DNA from: Vulcanimicrobiota bacterium
GTDB taxonomy: Bacteria > Vulcanimicrobiota > Xenobia > Xenobiales > JADMJV01
DNA: 64,000 nucleotides
Direction: 5' to 3'
NCBI GenBank assembly: GCA_017307785.1
Contig: JAFKGI010000024.1
Location: 52,689-116,688 of the forward strand
Shown: in pieces, positions 7,861 to 16,088 of the stretch
Position numbering within the stretch: position 1 is the stretch's first letter
Layout of the letters: each line of letters starts with the position of its first letter
The notes under the pieces: model-generated
The model's input: the letters and a program-made list of their open reading frames with translations, nothing else
Databases searched by the model: none
Told to the model about the DNA's origin: nothing
Position numbers and translations under genes: made by a program

Positions 7861-10767
7861 GTGCAAATTCTGGATGGGCTGACGCCCGAGCAGCTCGAGG
7901 CGGTCGTGCACGAGCAGGGACCCTTGATGATCGTGGCCGGCGCGGGCACGGGCAAGACGACGGTCATCACGCGCCGCATTGCCCACTTGATTCTCAGCGG
8001 GCAAGCGCGGGCCGGCGAGATCCTGGCGCTGACCTTCACCGACAAGGCCGCTCAGGAGATGCAAGGGCGCGTGGATGAGTTGCTGCCCCTGGGCTATGTG
8101 GACACCACCATCTGCACCTTCCACTCGTTCGGGGACAAGATATTGCGCCAGTTCGCGTTGGAGCTGGGTTTGCAGCAGGACTACCGGATGCTGGACGACA
8201 CCGGCCAGGTGTTGTTTCTGCGCCAGCATCTTTTCAAGCTGCCGCTCAGACAACTGCGGCCCCTGGGTAATCCGACCACCCACCTGCGAGCCCTCAAGCA
8301 GCATTTTGGCAGGCTCAAGGACGAATGCATCGAGCCCGACGACTACGTGAGCTGGGCCGACGACCTGGTGGAAGCCGCCCGAGGAGTGCCGGCCATGCAA
8401 GAGCGCGCACAATTGCAGCAAGAGCTGGCGCTGTGCTACCGAGCCTATCAGGAGCTGCTGCTAAAAGACGGCCGCTGCGACTTTGCCGACCTGGTCTATC
8501 GGCCGCTGCAGTTGCTCCGTCAGCGCCCGGGTGTTTTGCAGAGATTGCAGGAGCGCTATCGATACATCCTGGTGGACGAGTTTCAGGACACCAACGGGTC
8601 GCAGTTCGAACTGGTCCGTTTGCTGGCCGAGGCCCATCGCAATTTGACGGTGGTGGGTGACGACGACCAGTCGATCTACGCTTTCCGTGGGGCCGCCATC
8701 AGCAACATCCTTCAATTTAAGGAGGTTTATCCGGACGCCCATCCCGTGGTGTTGACCCAAAACTATCGGTCCCTGCAGCCGATTCTCGATTCCAGCTACC
8801 AGTTGATTCAACACAACAATCCCAATCGACTGGAGATTATCAACCAGATCGACAAGCGACTGCATGGGGCGCGCACCGACCTGGAGGGAATGGCCCCCAA
8901 TCCCCTGGAGTATACCCGCTTCGAGACGGTGTCCGATGAGGCCGAAGCGGTGGCTCAGCGCATCGTGCAGTGGCGCGAAGAGCACGGATTGGAATACACC
9001 GACTTTGCCATCCTGATCCGCAACAATCGCGATTCTCAGCCATATCTACGCGCCCTGAATCAGTATGAGGTGCCTTACCGGTTTTCCGGCAACGAAGGCC
9101 TCTACCGCAGACCGGAAGTGCGCCTGCTCTCGTCGATGGTGCGGGTGCTGGTCGATCCCCACGACGGTCAGTCGTTGTTCTACCTGCTCTCCAGCGACTT
9201 CTATGCCTGCGGCCCACGGGACTTGGTCCGCTTGAGCAACTTGGCGCAACGAGAGCACAGCACGCTGCTGGTGCAGGTTGAGAAAGCCCTTCAGGAACAG
9301 TCGCCGGAGCTCCAGGGACTGGCGATCTTGCAGCGTTTCCACGACGACTATCGCCATTTTGTGGATCTGATTCCCACCTTACAGCCCGGACCTTTGGTGT
9401 ATCAGTTCCTGCAACGAGCCGACTGGTGGCGACGGGTGACCGAGGGAGAGGTCGACAACGCCCAGGCGCTGGTGCAGAATGTGGCCCGCTTTTTCGACGT
9501 GCTCGGGCGCTTTTCGGAGGAATATCCCGAGGCCAATCTGGCCGAGTTCGTGCGCCACCTGGACCTGCTGATCGAGTCTGGCGACAGTCCCAGCGTGGTC
9601 GAGTCGGACACGCTGGACGAGGCCGTTCAGGTGCTCACCATCCACCGCTCCAAGGGTCTGGAATTTCCGGTGGTCTTCCTGGTAGGGCTGAACGAGGACC
9701 GCTTTCCCAACAAGCTCCGCCCCGAAGACCTGGAATTCCCCTGGCCGCTACTGCAGACTTCCGCGCCGGCCGATGAAGAGTCACACCTACAGGAAGAGCG
9801 GCGACTTTTTTACGTGGCTCTGACGCGGGCCCAACGCCACCTGTGGCTTTCCGGAGCCACCGATACGGGCATGCGGCGAAAAATGAAGCCCAGCCGCTTC
9901 GTGCGCGAATCGCTGGGGGCGCAAGCGGCCGCTAAACCGGCCCCTCGCATGCAATCCCTGGAGCGCATCAAACGGTCGGCGCCTGTGGAGCCCGCTCCTC
10001 GTCAGGAAGAGACGCTGAAGCCAAAGGTTTTTGACCTCTCCCACCAACGCATCGCCGACTACCAGGACTGTCCGCATCGCTACTACCTGGCACACGTGCT
10101 GCGCATTCCCCAACCGGAATCGCAAACGCTCACCTTCGGAACCGCACTCCACGAATGCATCAGCTGGTTTTTACGCCAACGCAAGGAAGAGGGGCGCATT
10201 CCCGAGCTGAGCGAGATGCACAACCGCTTCCGCAAACAGTGGCGGCGGGTAGGCTGCGTCAGCGGAGAGCACGCCGACCATCGTCTTCAGCAAGGCTACG
10301 ACTGCCTGGAACGATTCTGGAGGGACGAAGCGGGCAGCCAGCAGGTGCCCGACATGATCGAGCAAGAGTTTACGGTCCGCCTCGACGATGTGCGCATCCG
10401 TGGGCGCATCGATCGGGTCGACCTGGACAAGCACGGGCGAGTGAAAATCACCGACTACAAGTCCAGCCCCGTGACCCAGGTGGACTTGGCCCATCAGCAG
10501 GCCCAACAGAGCCTTCAGCTTTCTATATACGCTTTCGCCTATCAGGTGATCAAAGGCAAATTGCCGGACCTGCTGTGCCTGCACTTTATCGAAAGCGGGG
10601 TGGAGGGGCATAGCGTTCCGTATGATCATCCTCTGGACGAACATACCGGACAGATCCGCCTGGCAGTGGCGGGCATTCGCGAAGGTCGATTCGAAGCGCG
10701 CCCGGCCCTCTTTCGCTGCCGCAACTGCGTTTACCGCCCCGTCTGCGATGCCGGAGCGGAGGGCTGA
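7861..10767 (+). CDS. UvrD/Rep-family helicase fused to Fe-S PD-(D/E)XK nuclease
   Basis: A 968-residue superfamily 1 helicase with all motifs: GAGTGKTT (27-34), VDEFQDTN, VVGDDDQSIYAFRGA, LTQNYRS, TIHRSKGLEFPVVFL and RRLFYVALTRAQ. The C-terminal 220 residues form a RecB/Cas4-like nuclease: GRIDRVD...KITDYKSS supplies the active-site Asp and Glu/Asp-x-Lys. One Cys in DCPHRYY plus three in RCRNCVYRPVC make the four-cysteine Fe-S clamp known from AddB and Cas4. GTG 7861 is preferred because GAAGG lies just upstream; an in-frame TTG at 7819 lacks a ribosome site. It may resect or repair DNA ends. No AddA/RecC partner is nearby. Confidence 0.88.
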   Translation: MQILDGLTPEQLEAVVHEQGPLMIVAGAGTGKTTVITRRIAHLILSGQARAGEILALTFTDKAAQEMQGRVDELLPLGYVDTTICTFHSFGDKILRQFALELGLQQDYRMLDDTGQVLFLRQHLFKLPLRQLRPLGNPTTHLRALKQHFGRLKDECIEPDDYVSWADDLVEAARGVPAMQERAQLQQELALCYRAYQELLLKDGRCDFADLVYRPLQLLRQRPGVLQRLQERYRYILVDEFQDTNGSQFELVRLLAEAHRNLTVVGDDDQSIYAFRGAAISNILQFKEVYPDAHPVVLTQNYRSLQPILDSSYQLIQHNNPNRLEIINQIDKRLHGARTDLEGMAPNPLEYTRFETVSDEAEAVAQRIVQWREEHGLEYTDFAILIRNNRDSQPYLRALNQYEVPYRFSGNEGLYRRPEVRLLSSMVRVLVDPHDGQSLFYLLSSDFYACGPRDLVRLSNLAQREHSTLLVQVEKALQEQSPELQGLAILQRFHDDYRHFVDLIPTLQPGPLVYQFLQRADWWRRVTEGEVDNAQALVQNVARFFDVLGRFSEEYPEANLAEFVRHLDLLIESGDSPSVVESDTLDEAVQVLTIHRSKGLEFPVVFLVGLNEDRFPNKLRPEDLEFPWPLLQTSAPADEESHLQEERRLFYVALTRAQRHLWLSGATDTGMRRKMKPSRFVRESLGAQAAAKPAPRMQSLERIKRSAPVEPAPRQEETLKPKVFDLSHQRIADYQDCPHRYYLAHVLRIPQPESQTLTFGTALHECISWFLRQRKEEGRIPELSEMHNRFRKQWRRVGCVSGEHADHRLQQGYDCLERFWRDEAGSQQVPDMIEQEFTVRLDDVRIRGRIDRVDLDKHGRVKITDYKSSPVTQVDLAHQQAQQSLQLSIYAFAYQVIKGKLPDLLCLHFIESGVEGHSVPYDHPLDEHTGQIRLAVAGIREGRFEARPALFRCRNCVYRPVCDAGAEG

Positions 10768-10794
10768 TCTGCAGGGGCCGCGAACGGGGCCGCC

Positions 10795-11658
10795 ATGTTG
10801 AAATATTTGCGCTCCTACCTGGGCCACATCCGGAACTGCCTGGCTTTAAGCCGGCTGTTACGAGGTCGCTGGACCCACAATTTGCGCAACACCTACTGGT
10901 ATGATCTGTCGCTGCCACAGGCGCTCAGTCTGAGCGGCATGCTCAAAGTACTCTGGTGGGGGCTGTTTCGACGAAAGACGGACGAAATATCCGCCAACTA
11001 TGCTATCACCAACCTTTATCTGGCCGACCCAATGGGACCCGGCCTGGACGCGCCGGCCCCCACGGTGTGGCACTGTCGCTCGCTGGTGGGACTTCCCTGG
11101 CATGATTACCCCAGCGCCATTTCTGAAATGCTGGAACGCAACAGCCAGACGATTATCCAAGAATACCTGAACGTCAAGCACCTGCTGCAGACCCACCCGG
11201 ACGACGCGTCGCTGGCCGGAAAAGGCAAGTGGAAAGGACTCTTCTTCTACGCCGCCCGCGGCCAGAAAAACGAAGATCTGTGTAAATTATGCCCGGAGAC
11301 CACGCGTATCCTGGAGCAATTGCCTTTGTGCACCAATTTCGGATTCGTCATGTTCTCCGAACTGGCACCAGGCACCCATGTCAAGCCACACACCGGCTCC
11401 TCCAACTTGAGACTCCGATTCCACCTGGGACTTCAGGTTCCCGACACAGAAAACGTCAAGCTACGGGTGGCACGGGACTTCCGCCCCTGGAGCCAGGGCA
11501 AAGTGCTGGCATTTGACGACTCTTTTGAACACGAGGTGGTTCATCAGGGCGACCAGACCCGGGTGGTGCTGGTGGTGGACTGCTGGCAGCCCGGCTTGAA
11601 GCCGGAAGAAATCGAGATCCTGGAAAACCCGCTCTTCGGGCGCTTTGGCCGGGGATGA
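10795..11658 (+). CDS. Aspartyl/asparaginyl beta-hydroxylase-like dioxygenase
   Basis: A 287-residue protein whose C-terminal half matches the Asp_Arg_Hydrox family. TNFGFVMFSELAPGTHVKPH carries likely iron-ligand histidines (H195, H199), SSNLRLRFHLGL follows, and DDSFEHEVVHQGDQTRVVLVVD supplies the second metal-binding and 2-oxoglutarate-binding segment. Relatives hydroxylate Asp/Asn side chains or, as LpxO, lipid A acyl chains; the substrate here is open. The N-terminal 150 residues are less conserved. It follows the helicase by 27 bases and its stop overlaps the next start (ATGA). Confidence 0.75.
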   Translation: MLKYLRSYLGHIRNCLALSRLLRGRWTHNLRNTYWYDLSLPQALSLSGMLKVLWWGLFRRKTDEISANYAITNLYLADPMGPGLDAPAPTVWHCRSLVGLPWHDYPSAISEMLERNSQTIIQEYLNVKHLLQTHPDDASLAGKGKWKGLFFYAARGQKNEDLCKLCPETTRILEQLPLCTNFGFVMFSELAPGTHVKPHTGSSNLRLRFHLGLQVPDTENVKLRVARDFRPWSQGKVLAFDDSFEHEVVHQGDQTRVVLVVDCWQPGLKPEEIEILENPLFGRFGRG

Positions 11659-12017
11659 AGCGCGGACTGCTGGCGCTGCTGGCTGTTGTCGCTTGTGGCT
11701 GGGGAGCCGTGCGCTACTGGAAGCACCGGGAGCGCCCGCACACCCAGCAGTGCGTGGGCAACGAGCGCGTGCTCACCACCGCGCTGAACTGGTATGCCAT
11801 CGACAACGACGGCTTTCCACCGCTGACTCCGAAACAACTGATCCCGATTTACATCAAGCAAATTCCGCAATGCGACGCGCCTTACGATTACGAGGTAGTG
11901 GGTCGCAACTACACAGTTTCCTGCCACGGAGGGCATCGGGCCTTCTCTATGCCGCCCGGCTATCCAAAGATGGCCACCGGCCGGGCCAAAGGCGACTACC
12001 TGCTGTTACGCCCGTAG
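11655..12017 (+). CDS. Small secreted pilin-like/'DNDG' protein
   Basis: A 120-residue protein with an N-terminal signal/anchor (KRGLLALLAVVACGWGAVRYW). It then shows the pattern CVGNERVLTTALNWYAIDNDGFPPLTPKQLIPIYIKQIPQC, which is reminiscent of the soluble part of type II pseudopilin-like proteins (ALxxYxxDNxGxYP...L.P.Y...IP.C). A classic prepilin cleavage site is not seen. The start overlaps the upstream stop (ATGA), so translational coupling with the hydroxylase gene is likely. The 3' end overlaps the convergent phosphoesterase by 12 bases. Confidence 0.6.
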   Translation: MKRGLLALLAVVACGWGAVRYWKHRERPHTQQCVGNERVLTTALNWYAIDNDGFPPLTPKQLIPIYIKQIPQCDAPYDYEVVGRNYTVSCHGGHRAFSMPPGYPKMATGRAKGDYLLLRP

Positions 12018-12503
12018 GTCGAGAATCTCGATGTGGCGTTGCGCCAGATCGACGACGGCGCAGGTGGCTCTCTGGGTGAGCCAGCCGCAGACTTCGCCGG
12101 GATTGAGCAAGAGAGCCCCCTGATCCGGTCGGCGCACTTCGATCTGGTGCGTGTGACCGTAGACGACCAGGTCGTATTCGCGGCAGCCCGTCAGAGTGTC
12201 GAGAGCGGCCGGTTCGTGGAGTAGCAAGAAGCGCTTGCCTTCGTGCTCGTAGGCCCAGGGGCGCTCCTGGACTTGATGACCCAACGCCGCAAAACGGCTG
12301 TGCAGGCCGACTTTCTCTCCATCGTTGTTGCCAAAGACAGCGCGGATGGGACAGCCCACTTCGTGCAGGATGGGCACGGTAAAGGGGGCGATGAAATCGC
12401 CGGCGTGCAGCAACAGCTCGATCTTGCGATCTCGCAGTTGCTGCACGGCCAGCTTGAGGAGATCGAGGTGATCGTGGCTATCCGCCATCACCCCGACCAG
12501 CAT
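12006..12503 (-). CDS. YfcE/MJ0936-family metallophosphoesterase
   Basis: A 165-residue calcineurin-like phosphoesterase of the compact YfcE/MJ0936 type. The metal ligands are D8 and H10 in ADSHDH, D36 in HAGD, N60 in FGNNDG, a His in LLLHEP and the GHTH motif near residue 116. Members hydrolyse phosphodiesters; the physiological substrate is usually unknown. The ATG shares one base with the TAA of the upstream gene (TAATG), so the two are co-translated. Confidence 0.85.
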   Translation of the reverse strand: MLVGVMADSHDHLDLLKLAVQQLRDRKIELLLHAGDFIAPFTVPILHEVGCPIRAVFGNNDGEKVGLHSRFAALGHQVQERPWAYEHEGKRFLLLHEPAALDTLTGCREYDLVVYGHTHQIEVRRPDQGALLLNPGEVCGWLTQRATCAVVDLAQRHIEILDLRA

Positions 12504-13051
12504 TAGCGGTTTTCGAGCTGCTGCAGAGCGCCGCTGCGGTCGATCTGCTGCTGAATGGGGCCGGGCAGGTCGTGCAGCGAGCGGAAGCTCGGTCCGGTGA
12601 AGTAAACGGTGGACTTGCCGCCGTTGGCCGGATCGTTCTCGACGGTCAACTGGGTATCGAAGTGCTTGGTGGGCTTCTTCAGCTTTTCGACCTTGTAGGT
12701 CACGTTGGCACGAGTGCCGCTGTGGGGGAAATGATAGCTGATGTTGGTGTTGTTGGCCTTGAACTCGAAGATTTCCAGGGTGACTTTGTAAGCCGAGTGG
12801 AAGTCAAAGGTCAGACCGACATTGTCCGAGGTGAAGCTGTAAGCGTGGAACTTGTCGCTGGCCATCTCGGGATATTTGTCGAGCCAGAGCACGTCATAGA
12901 GGTCCTTGGCGGCCAGGGTCTCGACTTCGGCGGCCGGAGCCTGAGGCTGAGTGGGAAGCTGGGGCTGGCTGAGGCCGACCACGCAAATGGCGGCCGAGGC
13001 CGCGATCATGGCGGCGAACCAGCTGGGCACGAGTCTGCGAACTTGATTCAC
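12503..13051 (-). CDS. Membrane-anchored or secreted protein of unknown function
   Basis: 182 residues. A GTG start at 13051 is preceded by TTTGGAGGAATC, an excellent ribosome site, and gives MNQVRRLVPSWFAAMIAASAAICVVG, a signal peptide or N-terminal anchor. The exported part (about 140 residues) is beta-rich with no recognised motif; phrases such as VTLEIFEFKANNTNISYHFP suggest a beta-sandwich. It is the first gene of a two-gene unit with the YfcE-like phosphoesterase and is divergent from a protein kinase. No function can be assigned. Confidence 0.6.
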   Translation of the reverse strand: MNQVRRLVPSWFAAMIAASAAICVVGLSQPQLPTQPQAPAAEVETLAAKDLYDVLWLDKYPEMASDKFHAYSFTSDNVGLTFDFHSAYKVTLEIFEFKANNTNISYHFPHSGTRANVTYKVEKLKKPTKHFDTQLTVENDPANGGKSTVYFTGPSFRSLHDLPGPIQQQIDRSGALQQLENR

Positions 13052-13148
13052 GATTCCTCCAAAAAACATTGTGTATAGAGTAAGAGGCCGACGGCTTCGA
13101 CGCACCCGCAGACAGGCCTTTAACCCCTCCCGGTATAACCATGGGTCG

Positions 13149-14045
13149 ATGAGCCGACTGCGCAATGGTCAGGTCCTGCGCGACCGCTACCAGGTTCTGT
13201 CCCTGCTGGGACAGGGCAGCTTTGCGACCGTTTACCTGACGAACGACCAGAAGTGGCGCGGCAACCTGGTGGCCCTCAAGGAAATCCCGACCGGCCATTT
13301 CAGCGAGAAAGAATACGCCGTCTTCAACGCTCAATTCTTACAGGAGGCGGCCTTTCTGATGCGCCTCTCCCACCCGGGTCTACCGCGCGTGGTCGAGTTT
13401 TTTGCCGAGAAACAGAACTATTATCTGGCGCTGGAGTGGGTGCCCGGCCACACCCTGGAACACGAAGTCAAAGAACGCGGCGTGGCCGTCAGTGAGCCGG
13501 AAGTGCTCGACTGGGGACTGCAACTGGCCGAAGTACTGCGCTACCTGCACAGCCAGAAGCCATACCCGGTCCTCCTGGGCGACTTGAAGCCGGCTAACGT
13601 AGTGGTGGACTATCAAAACAAGCTGCGCGTCATCGACTTTGGCGTGGCTCGCTATGCAGCCCCTCAGCAAGACCGCGAATACGCCCTGGTTTCGCCGGGC
13701 TATTCACCGCCGGAGCAATACCAGGCGGGGCGCCTGGACGAGCGCTGCGACGTCTATTCTCTGGGAGCCACGCTGTGGTGGTGCCTGCAGCCGACCGCCC
13801 TGGAGCGCTACCGTTTTGACATTCCCTCGATTCGAAACTCCCGACCAGAGTTGACCCCGGCCCTGGATGCCTTTCTGCAAACCTGTCTACAATCGGAACG
13901 CGGGCGCAGGTTTCAGGGCGCGGACCACGTGATAAGAGAGTTGCGGGGGGTACAGCAGGCCGCCAGCGTGCGGCAGGTGCAGACTTCACCATCGGAGATT
14001 CTCTCAGCCCTGTACCGGGATCAGAAAAAGAAGTTCGACTTCTGA
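13149..14045 (+). CDS. Ser/Thr protein kinase, stand-alone catalytic domain
   Basis: A 298-residue Hanks-type kinase with essentially only the catalytic domain. It shows LLGQGSFATVYL (19-30), K44 in VALKEI, the catalytic loop LLGDLKPANVVV with D145 (Gly replaces the usual Arg of HRD and Leu the His), and IDFGVAR (162-168), followed by SPGYSPPEQY. The C-terminus is a short basic tail (RDQKKKFDF) with no membrane segment. The start at 13149 puts the glycine loop at the normal distance from the N-terminus; no good Shine-Dalgarno is visible. It is probably an atypical non-RD kinase. Confidence 0.8.
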   Translation: MSRLRNGQVLRDRYQVLSLLGQGSFATVYLTNDQKWRGNLVALKEIPTGHFSEKEYAVFNAQFLQEAAFLMRLSHPGLPRVVEFFAEKQNYYLALEWVPGHTLEHEVKERGVAVSEPEVLDWGLQLAEVLRYLHSQKPYPVLLGDLKPANVVVDYQNKLRVIDFGVARYAAPQQDREYALVSPGYSPPEQYQAGRLDERCDVYSLGATLWWCLQPTALERYRFDIPSIRNSRPELTPALDAFLQTCLQSERGRRFQGADHVIRELRGVQQAASVRQVQTSPSEILSALYRDQKKKFDF

Positions 14046-14084
14046 GAAGGATTCAGGTGGCGGTGACGTAAGTTACAGCCGTTT

Positions 14085-14102
14085 ATTGGACTTTCGTCCA
14101 AT
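14085..14102 (+). repeat. Short perfect hairpin in intergenic region
   Basis: ATTGGAC-TTTC-GTCCAAT, a 7-bp perfect stem with a 4-base loop, lies 40 bases after the kinase stop and 69 bases before the lipoprotein start. No T-tract follows on either strand, so it is a poor intrinsic terminator. It could be an operator or an mRNA 5' or 3' structure. Confidence 0.35.
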
Positions 14103-14170
14103 GCTCTAGGGAAAGTGGCGGAGCGTCAATCGGGACAATCCGCAGGATAAACATAAGGGAGGTTCTTCTC

Positions 14171-14308
14171 ATGAAGAGCATCAAAATCGGATTGTTGTTA
14201 GTTACTGGATTCCTGGCCGTGGCCACCTTCGGCTGCTCGAGCACCCCGCCCGCTGGCGGCACCGCCACCCCGGGAACTGCTTCGCCTGCAGCTCCTGCTA
14301 CCCCCTAG
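14171..14308 (+). CDS. Tiny lipoprotein (45 aa)
   Basis: A 45-codon gene. ATG 14171 is preceded by AAGGGAGG at an 8-base spacing. The product starts MKSIKIGLLLVTGFLAVATF and continues GCSSTPPAGG, a signal peptide ending in a lipobox-like FGC, then a short Pro/Ala/Thr-rich tail to the TAG at 14306. It would be a membrane-anchored peptide of about 20-25 residues after processing. It precedes a cytochrome c lipoprotein whose N-terminus has the same layout, suggesting co-expression or a duplicated signal/linker. Function unknown. Confidence 0.6.
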   Translation: MKSIKIGLLLVTGFLAVATFGCSSTPPAGGTATPGTASPAAPATP

Positions 14309-14344
14309 TCTGCTGTAGCACAATCACAACGGAGGTCCCCTCAA

Positions 14345-14902
14345 ATGATGAGGAATAAGAAAGTTCTCGCGGCTGCGGGCCTGGCGGCCCTGCTTATTGC
14401 AGGTTGCACCAGCCCGCCCGACAACGCGGCCGGCTCGGCATCGACCACCGGCTCCGCACCTGCAACCGGAGCCCCGGCTCCAGCCCCAGCTCCCCCGCCC
14501 GCACCGGTGGCCGTTTCGACGCCCACCGTGGCAGCGGCTCCGGATCTGGAGTTTGACAAGGCGAAGGCCCAAAAAGGCTACGCCGACGTCAAGAAGCTCG
14601 GCAAAAACCCGGTCGCCGGCGACGTGGAAGCAACCAAGGCGGGAGCGACCCTGTTCGCCACCAACTGCGTGTCTTGCCACGGTGCCGAAGGCCACGGCGA
14701 CGGCCCTGCCGGCATGTCGCTCAACCCCAAGCCCCGCAACCTGACCGCCTTCGCCGACTATCAGTTCGGCAAGGGCGATCTGGGAATCTTCCGCACCATC
14801 AAGTATGGTGTGGACGGCTCCGGCATGGCGCCTTGGGAGGGTCGTATGACCGACGACGAGTGCTGGAAAGTTGTGAACTACGTTCGCACCTTGCAGAAGT
14901 AA
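14345..14902 (+). CDS. Mono-haem cytochrome c lipoprotein
   Basis: A 185-residue lipoprotein: a signal with lipobox LIAGC (Cys21), a Pro/Ala-rich linker to about residue 65, then a class I cytochrome c domain. The haem site is CVSCH in ATNCVSCHGAEGHGDG, and the likely axial Met is in DGSGMAPWEG, followed by CWKVVNYVRTL. The pattern resembles small electron-transfer cytochromes and the cytochrome domains of terminal oxidases. ACGGAGG precedes tandem ATGs. A strong terminator follows, so it ends its transcript. No oxidase genes are in the window. Confidence 0.87.
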   Translation: MMRNKKVLAAAGLAALLIAGCTSPPDNAAGSASTTGSAPATGAPAPAPAPPPAPVAVSTPTVAAAPDLEFDKAKAQKGYADVKKLGKNPVAGDVEATKAGATLFATNCVSCHGAEGHGDGPAGMSLNPKPRNLTAFADYQFGKGDLGIFRTIKYGVDGSGMAPWEGRMTDDECWKVVNYVRTLQK

Positions 14903-14915
14903 GTCGTTGTAGACA

Positions 14916-14954
14916 AGAAAAAGGGGCCGGTTCGCCGGTCCCTTTTTCTTTTTT
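14916..14954 (+). terminator. Rho-independent terminator after the cytochrome gene
   Basis: AAAAAGGGGCCGG-TTCG-CCGGTCCCTTTTT forms a long stem with a stable UUCG tetraloop (one G-U pair) followed by TTTCTTTTTT. It separates the cytochrome gene from aroC. Confidence 0.9.
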
Positions 14955-14968
14955 AGAGGAGTTCAAAA

Positions 14969-16051
14969 ATGGGAAATACCTTTGGAAAAGCTTTCCGCAT
15001 CACCACCTGGGGCGAATCCCACGGCGGCGGAGTGGGCGTGGTCATTGACGGTTGCCCTCCCCGCCTACCGATTACGCTGGAAGAAATCCAGGTGGAACTG
15101 GACCGGCGGCGACCGGGCCAGAGCGACCTGACCACGCCTCGCCAGGAGGAAGACCGCGTTCAGGTGCTGTCCGGTCTATTCGAGGGCCAGACACTGGGAA
15201 CGCCCATTTCGCTGATGGTCTGGAACAAGGACGCCAAACCGGAGTCCTACGCTCCTTTCAAGGACACCTTTCGACCCTCGCACGCCGACTACACGTATGA
15301 AGCCAAGTACGGCATCCGCAACTGGATGGGCGGCGGTCGAGCCAGCGCCCGCGAAACCATTGGCCGCGTGGCCGCCGGCGTGCTGGCCCGCAAGTGGCTG
15401 GCCCTGCAATACGGAGTGGAAATCGTAGCCTGGGTGGAGCGGGTTCACGACCTGCGCGCGAACGTCGATCCAGACACGGTGACGCGTGAGCAGGTGGAAA
15501 GCAATCTGGTGCGCTGTCCGGACGGCCCGGCCGCGGAACGAATGGCCGAGCGCATCCGCTGGGCCAAAGACCAGGGCGATTCGGTAGGAGGCGTGGTGGC
15601 GGTAGTGGCCCGGCGCGTGCCGGCCGGCCTCGGCGAACCGGTTTTTGACAAACTGGAAGCCGAACTGGCCAAGGGCTTGATGAGCCTGCCGGCGGTCAAA
15701 GGCGTAGAAATCGGGTCCGGCTTCGAGGGAACGCTGCTGACGGGCTCCCAGCACAACGATCCCTTCGAAATGCGCGATGGCCAGGTGCGCACCCTGAAGA
15801 ACCACTCAGGCGGGGTCCAGGGCGGCATCAGCAACGGCGAAAACATTCTGATGCGGGTGGCTTTCAAGCCGACGTCCACGATTTTCAAGGCCCAGCAGAC
15901 GGTGGACAACCAGGGGCAAAACGTTACCCTGGAGGCCCAGGGCCGCCACGACCCCTGCGTTCTACCCAGAGCCGTGCCGATCGTCGAAGCCATGGTGGCT
16001 CTAGTGGTGATGGATCATGCCTTGCGGCAGAGGGCAATTGAGCGGGAGTGA
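14969..16051 (+). CDS. aroC: Chorismate synthase
   Basis: A 360-residue FMN-dependent chorismate synthase, the last step of the shikimate pathway (EPSP to chorismate). Signatures are GNTFGKAFRITTWGESHGGGVG at the N-terminus, GYPPRLP-like GCPPRLPITLEEI, RRRPGQSDLTTPRQEEDRV, the Arg/His-rich GGGRASARETIGRVAAG, and GGVQGGISNGENI near the C-terminus. Length is normal. GAGGAG precedes the ATG at a good distance. It stands alone from other aro genes. Confidence 0.97.
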   Translation: MGNTFGKAFRITTWGESHGGGVGVVIDGCPPRLPITLEEIQVELDRRRPGQSDLTTPRQEEDRVQVLSGLFEGQTLGTPISLMVWNKDAKPESYAPFKDTFRPSHADYTYEAKYGIRNWMGGGRASARETIGRVAAGVLARKWLALQYGVEIVAWVERVHDLRANVDPDTVTREQVESNLVRCPDGPAAERMAERIRWAKDQGDSVGGVVAVVARRVPAGLGEPVFDKLEAELAKGLMSLPAVKGVEIGSGFEGTLLTGSQHNDPFEMRDGQVRTLKNHSGGVQGGISNGENILMRVAFKPTSTIFKAQQTVDNQGQNVTLEAQGRHDPCVLPRAVPIVEAMVALVVMDHALRQRAIERE

Positions 16052-16088
16052 GGAAAGGCGAGCCGGAGTAAACCAGGTGGAGGCGTAG

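Noticed and set aside
6185..7882. Open 565-codon plus-strand frame
   Set aside because: Antisense to the kinase/WD40 gene, which has clear conserved motifs.
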